This document shows positions 6,071 to 12,529 of a stretch of DNA of 12,529 bases, piece after piece. Each line of letters begins with the position of its first letter. The first letter of the stretch is position 1. This DNA is from Marinospirillum sp. (GTDB taxonomy: Bacteria; Pseudomonadota; Gammaproteobacteria; Pseudomonadales; Halomonadaceae). Below the pieces are notes generated by a model. It had not been told where the DNA came from, searched no databases, and saw only the letters and a program-made list of their open reading frames with translations. The position numbers and the translations under genes were made by a program. Location of the stretch: positions 1 to 12,529 of the forward strand of contig SKOQ01000025.1 of the NCBI GenBank assembly GCA_007119985.1. Reading direction: 5' to 3'.

Positions 6071-8170
6071 CTATTCATCAGCAGGCCCTTCTTCTTGGAG
6101 CCGATAAGCCAGCAATGAGTGAGGTTGTTGTTCCAATAACCAACGATAGACCTCCTGAAAAGCCAGCAGGCTTTTCACGTAATCACGAGTTTCACCATAG
6201 GTAATGCGTTCCACCCAGAGGGGTGTGATCTCCGCTCCCAATTCGGTGATCCAGCGCTGAGTACGATTGGGGCCGGCATTATAAGCAGCGGCAGCGAGCG
6301 CAGGTTGCTGCTGAAAGCGATCGAGCAGTTGGCTGAGATAAAACACACCGATGGGCAGATTGATGCTCGGATCCAGCAAGTCTGGCGCAGAACGGCTGCT
6401 GAGCCGCATTTGATGGGCAACCTGCTGTCCAGTGCGTGGCATCACTTGCATTAAACCTAGGGCGCCAGCAGAAGATCGGGCGTCAGGGCTGAAAATACTT
6501 TCTTTGCGAATCAGCGCCAAAACCAAGGCGGGATCAATCTGATGTTGTGCGGCTAGCAGCTGTAGTTCATCGAGATGCCCCAAAGGAAATCGTAGCTGTA
6601 AGGCGTGAGAGTCCGCCGCGTTGGCTGTGCGCGCACTGAGTTCATACCAGCCCCAAAACTGGGCGAGCCAAGCCGCTTGCAAGCGCTGATCAGTGTTGAG
6701 TTGGCGCACGGCAAAAAACCACTCGCGTCGTGCCTCATGTAGATAACCTAGCTGAAAGAGCTCGTGGCTGCGTTGAAAGCCAGTCTCGTCCATCAGCTGC
6801 TGGAGCTGAAGAGGATCAGGAAGGGGCGTGCGATCATTCATCCGTGGAGTGATCCCCAAATCGCGTGCGGCAAGAAAGCCATAGTAGTGGCGCTCACGCG
6901 CTAGATTGGCATAGAGCGGCAAGGCTAAGGCGGGTTGATCCAGCTGCTGATAAGCCGTTGCCAGCCAATAACGCCACTCGCTTTGCTGTTGCAAATCTTC
7001 CGGCATACTGGTGATGATCTGGGTGAGCGCCTCCCAGCGCTCATGGCGCAGCAGGGTGCGAGCATACCATTGCCAACCGGGGGCTTCTAAATAGTCGGCA
7101 GGAATCTTAGCAAAGAGCACCAAAGCCTCGCTTGCGGTACTGGCGGCATAGGTGATGGCCTGCTGCTGTTGCAGCTGAGCAAGATGCGCCTCGCTGAGCA
7201 GGCCTTGCACGGCTAAGTCCTCGGCCAAGGCCAGAGTCGTGCTTGGTGATTGACGCAGGCTGTGGCTCAGGCGTTGTAGTAGAAGCTGCTCAGCCCATTC
7301 AGCAAAGTGCCAAGCTGCATCGAGGTTGTCTGATGAAGCATCCAGTAGGCGAGGGCGTAAAGAGGCGAGGCTGCGCCCGTAGTGGTGCCAAAATTGGAAA
7401 AAGGCCAGTGCTTCGGGTGAGGTGTGTGTCGCCAGCTGAAGGGCAGCATCGCGCTGGCCTTGCATCAATAGCTGCATGCTGGCTTGCGCATAGTCTTCGG
7501 GTGTCAGTAGTTGGCGGCCCTCGAGCAAGCTAGTTAGAAACTGGCACGCCTCAGGCAAGGGGTGGCCTTGTTGCCATAAAAGCTTGGCGCGAGTGATCTG
7601 CCACCAGTTCGGCTCGGCTTGCGTTGCCAAAAAGCGACATTCTTGCTGGCGCGAGAGACGATGTCCTTGGGTGCGGCTTAGAAGAATCAGTTCAGGCCAA
7701 GCCGATTCAGGGGCTTGGTCTAGCGCCATATTGAGTAAATCTTGTGCCATCAAGGTGTGAGGATGCTGTTCGATAAAGCTAGCCAGTTCTTGAGGAGAGA
7801 AACGCTGGTAGGCAATTAGGTTTCTTAGGCGTTGATGCTCTAAATAAGGGGCGAGAGGGTAGTCTCCCAGCTCGGCTAAAGGACGATCCAGCGGTGGCAG
7901 TTCACCACGTCTTAAGAGCTGATAGTGTTGATCAAAGTGGGCGCGTTGATCGCTCAGCTCCGGTGCGATAAAACCAGGGTGCCCAGCTAAAGCCCAAGCG
8001 GGCGTGATCCCACCAAGGAGCAGTACCAGCAAAAGAAGGCATCTTGGCAGTGAGAGCCAAAGGTTCACCACACCTTGAACACCGAAATGGAGAGAATCGG
8101 AGGGCGTAAGGGGCTGAGCAATCAAGTTCGTCTTTTGATGGTCTTTAGCTCCTTGCCTTTGTAAATCCAT
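6071..8170 (-). CDS. slt: Soluble lytic murein transglycosylase
   Basis: With this start the protein has 699 residues. It cleaves the MurNAc-GlcNAc bond of peptidoglycan in the periplasm, forming 1,6-anhydro-MurNAc ends. The long alpha-helical U-shaped region is recognisable from DYPLAPYLEHQRL near residue 105 onward. The catalytic SLT domain is near residues 540-660: Glu557 in LIRKESIFSPDARS, then SAGALGLMQVMPRT and AAAYNAGPNRTQRW, the standard family motifs. A hydrophobic segment (CLLLLVLLLGG, about 44-54) ending in PAWA is a signal peptide with a likely cut after that Ala. The ATG at 8170 is chosen because GGGAGG lies just before it; it leaves an unusually long 30-40 residue tail before the signal core. 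A GTG at 8068 would give a classic signal peptide but a weaker ribosome site. An upstream in-frame start at 8260 seems unlikely. Confidence 0.93.
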   Translation of the reverse strand: MDLQRQGAKDHQKTNLIAQPLTPSDSLHFGVQGVVNLWLSLPRCLLLLVLLLGGITPAWALAGHPGFIAPELSDQRAHFDQHYQLLRRGELPPLDRPLAELGDYPLAPYLEHQRLRNLIAYQRFSPQELASFIEQHPHTLMAQDLLNMALDQAPESAWPELILLSRTQGHRLSRQQECRFLATQAEPNWWQITRAKLLWQQGHPLPEACQFLTSLLEGRQLLTPEDYAQASMQLLMQGQRDAALQLATHTSPEALAFFQFWHHYGRSLASLRPRLLDASSDNLDAAWHFAEWAEQLLLQRLSHSLRQSPSTTLALAEDLAVQGLLSEAHLAQLQQQQAITYAASTASEALVLFAKIPADYLEAPGWQWYARTLLRHERWEALTQIITSMPEDLQQQSEWRYWLATAYQQLDQPALALPLYANLARERHYYGFLAARDLGITPRMNDRTPLPDPLQLQQLMDETGFQRSHELFQLGYLHEARREWFFAVRQLNTDQRLQAAWLAQFWGWYELSARTANAADSHALQLRFPLGHLDELQLLAAQHQIDPALVLALIRKESIFSPDARSSAGALGLMQVMPRTGQQVAHQMRLSSRSAPDLLDPSINLPIGVFYLSQLLDRFQQQPALAAAAYNAGPNRTQRWITELGAEITPLWVERITYGETRDYVKSLLAFQEVYRWLLEQQPHSLLAYRLQEEGPADE

Positions 8171-8258
8171 TGTTGCCTCCCATCTCATGACTTGCCTTGT
8201 GGCGCAGCTTGACCTCGCGCTTGACTCAAGGTAGTTTGTCGTTCCATCGAACCAAAAC

Positions 8259-8278
8259 AAGTAAGCGCTCGTTCACTT
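8259..8278. promoter_or_regulatory. Candidate TetR operator before the regulator gene
   Basis: The 20 bases form an imperfect palindrome of pattern AAGTnAnCGnnCGnTnACTT (14 of 20 positions symmetric), ending three bases before the TetR start codon and between two divergent genes. The CGnnCG core with flanking T/A pairs is like many TetR-family operators. Autoregulation, perhaps with effect on slt, is inferred. Confidence 0.35.
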
Positions 8279-8280
8279 TT

Positions 8281-8859
8281 ATGAATAAAAACAAAAACTC
8301 CAAAAGAAGACAAGAGCTAGTCGCCATTGCAGCGCGGCTGTTTTGTGATCAAGGCTATGAAACCACCACCGTACGCACTCTTGCGGCCGAGATGGGGATT
8401 CAATCTGGTAGCCTGTTCCATCACTTCAAAGACAAACAAGAAATTCTCTTTGCGGTCATTGAGTCTGGCATGTTGCATGCCATGGAAATCGCCCGTCAAG
8501 CCCTTTGTGAAGCACAGACGCCTGAAGAGCGATTGCATGCTCTTGCGCAAGCCCATTTATCGACCTTATTGCAAGATCGTGATGCCCACGTGGTTGCGAT
8601 TTATGAATGGCGCAGCCTGACGGATCTCTCGCGCGCTCACTTGGTTGAGTTACGCGATGCCTATGAATCCATCTGGCGAGAAGTCATCTATGAATGCCAG
8701 CAGGCCGGTTTGGTTCCAGATGATCAGGGGTTGCGTCGCCGTCTCGCCCTAGGTGCGCTGAACTGGACTGTACAGTGGTATCGCCCTGATGGACCCTTGC
8801 GGCCTGAAGATCTGGCGCAGACGCTGGTCGATATGCTGCTTGGTCGTTCGCCTCTCTAG
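8281..8859 (+). CDS. TetR/AcrR-family transcriptional regulator
   Basis: A 192-residue DNA-binding repressor-type protein. The N-terminal domain is typical: RRQELVAIAARLFCDQGYETTTVRTLA, then the helix-turn-helix at about residues 30-48 with MGIQSGSLFHHFKDKQEIL. The C-terminal ligand domain has no recognisable ligand signature. The stretch NWTVQWYRPDGPLRPEDLA near residues 160-178 recurs in KstR2-like and acyl-CoA-related TetR proteins, so an acyl-type ligand is a loose guess. The ATG at 8281 is chosen because the TetR domain begins right after it; no good ribosome site is visible, and the A-rich first codons may help initiation. A weak promoter, TTGACC (8209) with TAGTTT (8232) at 17-base spacing, is possible. 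Its stop overlaps the stop of the convergent comF-like gene. Confidence 0.92.
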   Translation: MNKNKNSKRRQELVAIAARLFCDQGYETTTVRTLAAEMGIQSGSLFHHFKDKQEILFAVIESGMLHAMEIARQALCEAQTPEERLHALAQAHLSTLLQDRDAHVVAIYEWRSLTDLSRAHLVELRDAYESIWREVIYECQQAGLVPDDQGLRRRLALGALNWTVQWYRPDGPLRPEDLAQTLVDMLLGRSPL

Positions 8860-9695
8860 GGATGTCGCGCATCAGCGTGATCGACCTTCACTAGCGCCAA
8901 AGCCTCAACCTGTTGCGCACCAGCAGCTTTTAAAGCTTTTGCCGCCCAGTGGAGTGTCGAACCAGTGGTGACGACATCATCAATCAGCAGGCAAGACTGT
9001 CCAGCAACAGCGGGATGGGCCAAAAAAGCGCCCTGTGGATTACTCAGCCTCTGATGACGACTCAGTTTTTGCTGGCTCGGTGTCTCTTTGATGCGCATTA
9101 ACCACTGGGATTGATAAGGCTGCTGCCACATCCGCGCTAAGCGCTGTGCAATCCACGCCGGTGGATCTATCCCTCGTTGGCGTTTTCTGGCCCGATGCGC
9201 TGGAATGCTGACTAAAGACCAGTGGCCCTGCGGCTGTATCTTGGTTTCTAGCCAGTCTAAAAATAAGCCTCCAGCATTTAGATCTTGCCGATATTTAAAG
9301 CGCAGCATGAGGCGATCCAGCGGCTGCTCATAAGGCCAGAGCACCGTGAGCTGATCATAGCTGGGTGGGTGCCTTTGGCAGGCTGGGCAGCAGGCTTGAC
9401 GTGCTTGAGTGGATGGCAGCTGTAAAAAAGAAGGACGCTCTATTATTGGTGCTTGCTCATCAAGTAGGTGTTGCGCATCAGGCTGAAGAATTTCAGCGCA
9501 GAGCATGCAGCGTGGCTTGGCTTCAGGCAGTGCTTGTCGACAAGACAGGCAGATATCCTGCGGCCCCATGACAGGTTGATGACAAAAAAGACACTCGCCT
9601 GCCATCAGCCAACGGCTTCGGCGCCAGAGCTGAAAGGCTCTTGAGGCGGTCAGTCTGCTGATTTGGTCAACTCGATCCTTGAGTTTGGTTGACAA
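8856..9695 (-). CDS. comF: ComF/GntX-family phosphoribosyltransferase-like protein
   Basis: About 279 residues from this start, longer than the usual 220-240. The N-terminal part carries four cysteine pairs: CLFC (35/38), CLSC (49/52), CMLC (63/66) and CPAC (103/106), suggesting zinc binding. Roughly 36 residues are inserted between the last two pairs compared with E. coli GntX. The C-terminal part has the phosphoribosyltransferase fold signature LLIDDVVTTGSTL (about 234-246), and RKRQRGIDPPAWIA stands where most members have RGFNQ. Family members are linked to DNA uptake (ComF) or gluconate use (GntX); the exact role here is not known. The start is uncertain: TTG at 9695 has GGAGGAGG nine bases upstream and is preferred; TTG at 9728 has none; ATG at 9602 would lose little. 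It is divergent from bioB and converges on the TetR gene with overlapping stops (CTAG). Confidence 0.88.
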   Translation of the reverse strand: MSTKLKDRVDQISRLTASRAFQLWRRSRWLMAGECLFCHQPVMGPQDICLSCRQALPEAKPRCMLCAEILQPDAQHLLDEQAPIIERPSFLQLPSTQARQACCPACQRHPPSYDQLTVLWPYEQPLDRLMLRFKYRQDLNAGGLFLDWLETKIQPQGHWSLVSIPAHRARKRQRGIDPPAWIAQRLARMWQQPYQSQWLMRIKETPSQQKLSRHQRLSNPQGAFLAHPAVAGQSCLLIDDVVTTGSTLHWAAKALKAAGAQQVEALALVKVDHADARHP

Positions 9696-9721
9696 GGTAT
9701 TCGCCCTCCTCCATGATTGCT

Positions 9722-9753
9722 CTGTCAACTTATAAAATCAGCTTGGTTAACAG
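9722..9753. promoter_or_regulatory. BirA (bio) operator upstream of bioB
   Basis: CTGTCAACT and GGTTAACAG are inverted half-sites (7 of 9 matching) separated by 14 bases, agreeing with the known BirA box TTGTTAACC-N14/15-GGTTAACAA. The AT-rich spacer includes TATAAAAT, which could serve as the -10 of the bioB promoter, so biotinylated BirA bound here would block transcription. It ends 8 bases before the bioB ATG. The site also overlaps the region that would hold the comF promoter. Confidence 0.6.
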
Positions 9754-9761
9754 GACGACTT

Positions 9762-10835
9762 ATGGCAAACCTGCGTTATGACTGGACGCGCGAAGAAATT
9801 GCGGCGCTCGCTGCCCAGCCTTTTAATGATCTGCTTTTTCAAGCCCACACGGTGCATCGTGCCCACTTTGACCCGAATCAGGTGCAGATTTCCACGCTGA
9901 TGTCGATTAAAACCGGCAGTTGCCCAGAAGATTGCAAATACTGCCCCCAATCGGCCCACTACAACACTGGCTTGGAAAAAGAAAAGCTAGTTGAAATGGC
10001 TAAGGTCGTCCAGCAAGCGCAAGCGGCTCAGGCAGCGGGTGCCACGCGTTTTTGTATGGGTGCGGCTTGGCGCTCGCCGCACGAACGCGATATGCCTCTG
10101 GTCATCGATATGATCCAGCAGGTTAAATCTTTGGGTCTTGAAACCTGCATGACTCTCGGTATGCTCAAGCCTCAGCAAGCGCAGCAGCTCGCTGAAGCGG
10201 GATTGGATTACTACAACCATAATCTGGATACCTCTCCTGATTTTTATGGCGATATCATCACCACGCGCACTTATCAGGATCGCCTAGAAACCCTGGCTCA
10301 TGTGCGTGAAGCGGGGATGAAAATCTGCTGTGGCGGTATTTTGGGGATGGGTGAGGCAGAACAGGATCGCATGGAGTTGCTGCGTCAACTCGCCAGTATG
10401 CAGCCCCATCCTGAAAGTGTGCCGCTGAATATGCTGGTTAAGGTGGCGGGCACGCCACTGGAAGAAGTCGAGGATCTGGACCCACTGGATTTTGTGCGGA
10501 TGATCGCGATTGCCCGTATTCTGATGCCGCAATCTCATGTGCGTCTCTCTGCTGGGCGCGAGCAGATGGATGATGCAACTCAAGCGCTGGCCTTTTTTGC
10601 AGGCGCGAACTCCATCTTCTATGGCGATAAGCTGCTGACCACCGCCAACCCAGAAGCGCAGCGTGATCAAGTTCTCCTCGCCCGCTTAGGTATCAATCAG
10701 CAGCGGCACACTGCCGTAGCCGATGACAAGGTGCATGAGGCGCTGCTGCGTGAGGCTTTGCAGCAGGAGCAAGCCCTGTATCAAGATGCGACGGCCAAGC
10801 CACGTGAGCGTAAACCCTGCGGCTTGATGGTTTAA
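9762..10835 (+). CDS. bioB: Biotin synthase BioB
   Basis: A 357-residue radical-SAM enzyme that inserts sulfur into dethiobiotin, the last step of biotin synthesis (E. coli BioB has 346 residues). The [4Fe-4S]/SAM motif is Cys54-x3-Cys58-x2-Cys61 in GSCPEDCKYCPQ. The [2Fe-2S] ligands are also present: Cys98 in RFCMGAAWRSP, Cys129 in ETCMTLG, Cys189 in KICCGGI and Arg261 in VRLSAGRE. YNHNLDTSP is the usual substrate-binding stretch. The ATG at 9762 is chosen because AGGA lies seven bases before it and the family N-terminus begins there. The C-terminal tail after residue 340 is a little longer than usual. No bioF, bioH, bioC or bioD follows; a tRNA gene comes next, so bioB stands alone. Regulation by BirA is suggested by the upstream operator. 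Confidence 0.98.
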   Translation: MANLRYDWTREEIAALAAQPFNDLLFQAHTVHRAHFDPNQVQISTLMSIKTGSCPEDCKYCPQSAHYNTGLEKEKLVEMAKVVQQAQAAQAAGATRFCMGAAWRSPHERDMPLVIDMIQQVKSLGLETCMTLGMLKPQQAQQLAEAGLDYYNHNLDTSPDFYGDIITTRTYQDRLETLAHVREAGMKICCGGILGMGEAEQDRMELLRQLASMQPHPESVPLNMLVKVAGTPLEEVEDLDPLDFVRMIAIARILMPQSHVRLSAGREQMDDATQALAFFAGANSIFYGDKLLTTANPEAQRDQVLLARLGINQQRHTAVADDKVHEALLREALQQEQALYQDATAKPRERKPCGLMV

Positions 10836-10845
10836 TTTTTAAGGG

Positions 10846-10873
10846 TTGACAGGCGCGAAAACTTCTATATAAT
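10846..10873 (+). promoter_or_regulatory. Sigma70 promoter of tRNA-Leu
   Basis: TTGACA (10846-10851) and TATAAT (10868-10873) are both perfect hexamers at 16-base spacing. The GC-rich bases after the -10 (ACGCGCC) are the kind of discriminator found at stable-RNA promoters under stringent control. It begins 10 bases past the bioB stop and drives the tRNA 37 bases downstream. Confidence 0.88.
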
Positions 10874-10909
10874 ACGCGCCTGTTGCTCAGCAACTTCCCT
10901 TCGATTTAT

Positions 10910-10994
<85 letters not shown>

Positions 10995-11091
10995 TCAGTA
11001 AACATCAATAGCTTACATCACTTTTCCTACTTCGTTTTTGTTGGCCTTTTCCTGCCAACGTGACCAAATCGTGACCTGAAAATGAGTTCGT

Positions 11092-11334
11092 ATGATGCCA
11101 TGGCCGAGCACTGAAGACTGCTATAAGGCAATGTCTCGTTTTGTTGAGCATTACATGGAAGGCGAGCAGCAGCTCTATTGGCGTTGTTTGATTGCAGATG
11201 GCCTGCACAGTGATCGCTTTCCTCCCGGGAAGGGTTTTTTATTCGATCTAGATCAAGTGATCGCCGTTTCAGAAAAGCCTCCTCTGCCTGATCAGGCTGC
11301 GCTCTATCAGCTCATCTGCACGGTATGTATTTAG
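11092..11334 (+). CDS. Hypothetical 80-residue protein, weakly supported
   Basis: The frame has a plausible globular composition, with many charged and aromatic residues (for example EGEQQLYWRCLIADG and GKGFLFDLDQVIA), but no family is recognised. The ribosome site before ATG 11092 is poor (GAG only). An overlapping ATG at 11082 in another frame reads MSSYDAMAEH and stops, so a frameshifted or decayed gene is possible. It lies between tRNA-Leu and the WGR-like gene in an AT-rich stretch. Confidence 0.35.
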   Translation: MMPWPSTEDCYKAMSRFVEHYMEGEQQLYWRCLIADGLHSDRFPPGKGFLFDLDQVIAVSEKPPLPDQAALYQLICTVCI

Positions 11335-11441
11335 TTTGCACAAATCTAAGTTTTGTCGTCTTATGTAAGCTTGGAGCTTGTGATCCAGCGCTTGGCTAGG
11401 TGGTACAGAGTTGAAAGCAGGGGCTCCTTAGATTCATGTTA

Positions 11442-12110
11442 TCAGATCCATGTTAGTAGGCGCTCTGCTAGATCATCTTCCATACAGTCGGCTGACCATC
11501 TGTATCCATGATTACTTCCACTTGTATAGATAATAAGTATGTCTTTGCTGTTGCTATAGGATCTCAAAAGATGCAGAAAAATTTGCCTTATTCTTAAGCA
11601 AAAGCGCCTATGCTCGTTGTCGTTCAGTTGGTTGGGATCTCCATAAGCGAGAAGCCATCTATAGGCTGGATCGAGTCGCCAATCTTTATTCCATTCGCAC
11701 CAGTTGTCGACAATCCAGAGTGCATCTTCTTCGGTTGATTCGATGTCATCAAAGTTCTTTAACGCAAAACTCAGTGATGTGAAATCAGGGTCAGTGATAA
11801 TAGCGAGTGCATTGGATGATGCGAACTCTTTTGCATTAGAAATGACTGAATGGATTTCCTGAATTAAAGTAGACTCGTCACATTGGCTGAGGTCAAAAAA
11901 CCATTGGCGCTCTAGCTGGTAGCCTTCTTTGATTAAGTGGCTTGTACAGGCTTCAAAAGATTCTGCTGGCATGATTTGGCCCTGCGTAAAAACCTTGCCG
12001 CTTTTAAGTCTTGTATGGCCGTTTATAAAGAGAAGTTCAGCGAATTCAATTTCACCGGTTTCACTTTTTCTGTAGAAAAGTCGCCAGTTTTTTTCCATTT
12101 TTGACCCCAT
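11442..12110 (-). CDS. Hypothetical protein with WGR-like N-terminus and DUF4303-like C-terminus
   Basis: A 222-residue soluble protein without signal peptide or membrane segment. Residues about 5-65 resemble a WGR domain: NWRLFYRKSETGEIEF, then GKVFTQGQ and a closing SHLIKEGYQ; the WGR triplet itself is replaced by SGK. Residues about 70-222 recall DUF4303-type proteins, with ALAIITDPDFTSLSFAL, then a W-rich stretch around 133-150, and a last block DILIIYTSGSN. These are judgments from memory of family patterns; function is unknown. The ATG at 12110 is chosen because AGGAAG lies directly before it. The gene is noticeably more AT-rich than slt or bioB, suggesting horizontal acquisition, and it sits near the 3' side of a tRNA gene. 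A candidate promoter lies just upstream. Confidence 0.65.
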   Translation of the reverse strand: MGSKMEKNWRLFYRKSETGEIEFAELLFINGHTRLKSGKVFTQGQIMPAESFEACTSHLIKEGYQLERQWFFDLSQCDESTLIQEIHSVISNAKEFASSNALAIITDPDFTSLSFALKNFDDIESTEEDALWIVDNWCEWNKDWRLDPAYRWLLAYGDPNQLNDNEHRRFCLRIRQIFLHLLRSYSNSKDILIIYTSGSNHGYRWSADCMEDDLAERLLTWI

Positions 12111-12128
12111 TCTTCCTGATAGCTATAG

Positions 12129-12157
12129 ATGATAATTTTGGCTGTTTACTGTGTAGA
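12129..12157 (-). promoter_or_regulatory. Candidate promoter of the WGR-like gene
   Basis: On the minus strand TCTACA (4 of 6 matches to the -35 consensus) and TATCAT (5 of 6 to the -10) are 17 bases apart, ending about 18 bases before the start codon at 12110. In AT-rich DNA such a pair can arise by chance. Confidence 0.35.
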
Positions 12158-12373
12158 GATTTACCTTGCGCAGTGTAATGCGGTTGGATAAAAAAGCATT
12201 CATTTTTTTGTAGGATGCTTGTTTCAAGTTGGCTTTTTTATCTTGAGGTTGTTCATAAGGGATAGGTCCGATGAGATCGCTATGCTTGTGTTGGCTGTAT
12301 GCTAAGCTGTTTTAGCCTGTTCGATGGTGGGACAGGCGAAGGTGATTTGCAGTGAAGCCAGGTGTAGAAAAGT

Positions 12374-12406
12374 AGACTCTGCCTCTATCGTAAGCAGAGT
12401 CTTTTT
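12374..12406. terminator. Bidirectional rho-independent terminator
   Basis: AGACTCTGC and GCAGAGTCT form a perfect 9-bp stem around an 11-base loop. TTTTT follows on the plus strand, and on the minus strand the stem is followed by ACTTTTC. It lies about 25 bases past the stop of the minus-strand AbgT-family gene, so ending that transcript is its likely job. Confidence 0.8.
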
Positions 12407-12430
12407 GAGTGTTCGATATTTTTGACTGGA

Positions 12431-12529
12431 TTAAAAACCCAGTGGGATGCCAAAGCTAAAAAAGCCGATCAGCAGCGCCACCCAGACCAGCATAAAGGCG
12501 ATCGAGTAGGGCAGCATCATGGCGATGAC
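12431..12529 (-). CDS. AbgT-family transporter, C-terminal end only
   Basis: The last 32 codons and the stop of a gene entering from the right edge. The visible part contains one hydrophobic helix with AMMLPYSIAFMLVW and ends in GIPLGF. This closely matches the conserved C-terminal helix of AbgT/MtrF/YdaH-type inner-membrane transporters, which move p-aminobenzoyl-glutamate or export antifolates in known members. The substrate here cannot be judged from so little. The terminator about 25 bases downstream fits a gene end. Confidence 0.65.
   Translation of the reverse strand, partial: VIAMMLPYSIAFMLVWVALLIGFFSFGIPLGF

Larger units (their letters stand above)
12111..12430. other. Gene-poor AT-rich gap of about 320 bases
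   Basis: No convincing reading frame or RNA gene was seen. It holds the candidate promoter of the WGR-like gene (12129-12157) at its left side and the bidirectional terminator (12374-12402) at its right side. A weak hairpin around 12203-12226 (GCATTC/GGATGC) is of unknown meaning. Confidence 0.5.

Noticed and set aside
7818..7831. A 14-base inverted match between slt coding sequence and the left end of the repeat element (5822-5835)
   Set aside because: Among all 14-mers of a 12.5-kb window about one such match is expected by chance, and the slt codons at this place fit the protein family without interruption.
8221..8249. TTGACT at 8221 as the -35 of a second TetR promoter
   Set aside because: The bases 17-18 positions downstream (CCATCG/CATCGA) do not resemble a -10 hexamer.
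11040..11059. GTTGGC/GCCAAC hairpin after tRNA-Leu as a terminator
   Set aside because: The T-run lies before the stem on the plus strand and there is no U-tail after it on either strand, so it does not fit rho-independent termination of the tRNA transcript.
11005..11208. A 67-codon minus-strand frame next to tRNA-Leu as a real gene
   Set aside because: Only its last part recalls an integrase tail; the upstream half lacks the catalytic motifs of tyrosine recombinases and there is no ribosome site. It is kept only as a speculative finding.

Overview
The window looks like chromosomal DNA of a gammaproteobacterium, probably an Oceanospirillales-like or Pseudomonas-related marine or freshwater lineage. 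The assignment is inference from the E. coli-like tRNA-Leu(UAG), the comF/bioB divergent pair also seen in pseudomonads, an Slt-type lytic transglycosylase, and proteobacterial sigma70, BirA-like and IscR-like sites. No species can be named from the sequence. Most of it is ordinary housekeeping and stress DNA. The stretch from about 11,000 to 12,430 is visibly more AT-rich and holds unfamiliar genes.

Layout. 1-713 (minus): the N-terminal part of a membrane sensor with a periplasmic Cache/PAS-like domain, cut by the window edge. 941-3163 (minus): katG with a downstream terminator. 3419-5797 (minus): a compact run of an EAL-domain c-di-GMP phosphodiesterase, a BASS-type (YfeH-like) transporter and a Prx5-family peroxiredoxin; an IscR type-1-like site lies immediately upstream of the peroxiredoxin. 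5825-6011: two nested copies of a small inverted-repeat element without a coding frame. 6071-8170 (minus): soluble lytic murein transglycosylase with a strong terminator. 8281-8859 (plus): a TetR-family regulator with a candidate operator just before its start. 8856-9695 (minus): a ComF/GntX phosphoribosyltransferase-like protein whose stop codon overlaps the stop of the TetR gene. 9762-10835 (plus): biotin synthase bioB with a BirA-type operator in its short upstream gap. 10846-10994 (plus): a near-consensus promoter and tRNA-Leu(UAG).

Beyond the tRNA the character changes. There is a weakly supported 80-residue frame, then a 222-residue protein on the minus strand with a WGR-like N-terminus and a DUF4303-like C-terminus, then a gene-poor stretch with a bidirectional terminator, and finally the last 32 codons of an AbgT-family transporter entering from the right edge. 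The position 3' of a tRNA, the composition shift and a possible integrase 3' stub suggest an old integration site, but no integrase, transposase or attachment repeat pair is present.

Functionally, katG and the peroxiredoxin are both peroxide-removing enzymes on the same strand with separate control regions. The possible IscR control of the peroxiredoxin would tie it to iron-sulfur status. bioB is itself an iron-sulfur enzyme and appears to be set by biotin supply through BirA; the other biotin genes are not next to it. I found no clear new defence or mobile system. The items most worth a second look are the nested repeat element, the IscR-like site, and the WGR/DUF4303-like gene next to the tRNA.
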